From JACMQX01 sp044225675 (GTDB lineage Bacteria > Pseudomonadota > Gammaproteobacteria > Burkholderiales > Burkholderiaceae_C), in contig JBGAIH010000007.1 in NCBI GenBank assembly GCA_044225675.1, positions 1 to 64,000 of the forward strand: a stretch of DNA of 64,000 nt. Reading direction: 5' to 3'. Each line of letters begins with the position of its first letter. The stretch's first letter is position 1. The translations under genes were made by a program, and so were the position numbers. A model generated the notes under the pieces. That model had not been told where the DNA came from, did no database searches, and saw nothing but the letters and a program-made list of their open reading frames with translations. Of this stretch, positions 63,475 through 64,000 are shown one piece after another.

Positions 63475-63954
63475 GTGCCCGGCACCTGCCGGCAGGTGTG
63501 GCACAGCGAGGACGACACGCAGCGCTTCGCGGCGCGGCTGGCGGGCAGCGCTGCGGTGCGCGACGCCTTCATCGAGCTGCGGGGCGACCTGGGCGCGGGC
63601 AAGACGAGCTTCGTGCGCCACCTGTTGCGGGCGCTCGGCGTGACCGGCCGCATCAAGAGCCCGACCTATGCGGTCGTGGAGCCGCACGAGGTGGCCGGGC
63701 CGCCGCCCCTGTCCATCTGGCACTTCGACTTCTACCGCTTCGACGACCCGCGCGAATGGGAAGACGCCGGATTCCGCGACCTGTTCGCGGCGCCCGGCCT
63801 CAAGCTGGCCGAATGGCCGGAAAAAGCCGCAGGGCATCTGCCGCAACCCGATCTCACGGTCACAATCGAGGCCATGCCCGACGAATCGCGACACGTCACC
63901 TGCACCGCCCACACCGTCACCGGCCAGGCACTGGCCAGGGAGGCCGGGGCTTGA
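63475..63954 (+). CDS. tsaE: tRNA threonylcarbamoyladenosine biosynthesis ATPase TsaE
   Basis: Works with TsaB and TsaD in making t6A37 of ANN-decoding tRNAs. The 159-aa protein carries Walker A in GDLGAGKTSFVRHLL, the switch region KSPTYAVVE, and the conserved HFDFYRFDDP. The start is taken as GTG at 63475 with GGGAGGG upstream; other near starts cannot be excluded. The stop overlaps a TTG start of the next gene. Confidence 0.92.
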   Translation: MPGTCRQVWHSEDDTQRFAARLAGSAAVRDAFIELRGDLGAGKTSFVRHLLRALGVTGRIKSPTYAVVEPHEVAGPPPLSIWHFDFYRFDDPREWEDAGFRDLFAAPGLKLAEWPEKAAGHLPQPDLTVTIEAMPDESRHVTCTAHTVTGQALAREAGA

Positions 63955-64000
63955 GGCGGCGCGACCTGCTGCGGCGCTCGTCGCTCGTGCTCGGTCGGCG
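63951..64000 (+). CDS. Start of a Tat-exported protein, probably N-acetylmuramoyl-L-alanine amidase (partial)
   Basis: Cut off by the window end; only 16 codons are visible. TTG at 63951 overlaps the tsaE stop (TTGA) and follows GGGAGG. The visible sequence LRRRDLLRRSSLVLGR is the beginning of a twin-arginine signal. Known: in many proteobacteria tsaE is followed by an AmiB/AmiC-type amidase with a Tat signal, which is the reason for the name; the catalytic part lies outside. Confidence 0.5.
   Translation, partial: MRRRDLLRRSSLVLGR

Overview
The window looks like chromosomal DNA of a betaproteobacterium of the order Burkholderiales, most likely family Comamonadaceae. This rests on very high GC, BamC, a tripartite-tricarboxylate (Bug-type) receptor, and Burkholderiales-style neighbourhoods such as pyrG-kdsA-DUF1330-eno-ftsB and parE-GNAT-SLT-(GGDEF-like)-parC. 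The genus cannot be fixed from the sequence. No transposase, integron or prophage gene was recognised; the only recombinase is a chromosomal XerD. Nearly all genes are housekeeping.

Layout. Bases 16-2823 are a CRISPR array that runs off the left edge: 43 identical 36-base repeats and 42 spacers of exactly 30 bases. Read on the minus strand the repeat resembles Neisseria-type II-C repeats. No cas gene or tracrRNA was recognised here, so the effector must lie to the left or elsewhere. A 37-base near-perfect palindrome abuts the right end of the array. Next come a two-subunit molybdenum hydroxylase (IorAB-like) with a divergent AraC-type regulator, a PACE-type efflux protein behind a 12-bp-arm inverted repeat, two small membrane proteins and a methyltransferase. 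tRNA-Ser(GCT) follows.

Bases 9239-15484 are a minus-strand housekeeping block (cysS, a DNA glycosylase, accA, a PhyH-family dioxygenase, tilS, lysC). Bases 15670-20972 are a plus-strand envelope block (TPR protein, L,D-transpeptidase, two cyclophilins, lpxH, mtfA). A Gly-rich secreted DUF11 protein and a large DUF349 protein follow. Bases 26235-30439 hold an ATP-grasp/alpha-E fusion, a transglutaminase and a RidA-like protein.

Bases 30444-38079 are a minus-strand topoisomerase IV cluster (parE ... parC) with a lytic transglycosylase, a GNAT acetyltransferase and a degenerate GGDEF protein between the two subunits; a LexA-type box lies 34 bases before parE. Bases 38227-44015 read rightward (MFS transporter, SDR, methyltransferase, dapA, bamC, metallo-hydrolase). 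Bases 44166-49274 mix envelope lipoproteins, the ribosomal oxygenase RoxA, a SlyD-like isomerase, dut and coaBC. Bases 49556-55266 form a rightward series pyrG-kdsA-DUF1330-eno-ftsB-pnuC-NadR-like kinase. The right end carries hslO, a gamma-carbonic anhydrase, a ferritin-like protein, a lipoprotein, xerD, a Bug receptor, an AEC transporter, queG, tsaE and the start of a probable amidase.

The least ordinary material is the CRISPR array: overlapping spacers that expose target-flanking sequence, a duplicated spacer, several hairpin-containing spacers and the flanking palindrome. After it come the candidate SOS box before parE, the inverted repeat before the PACE gene, and the ATP-grasp/alpha-E/transglutaminase set.
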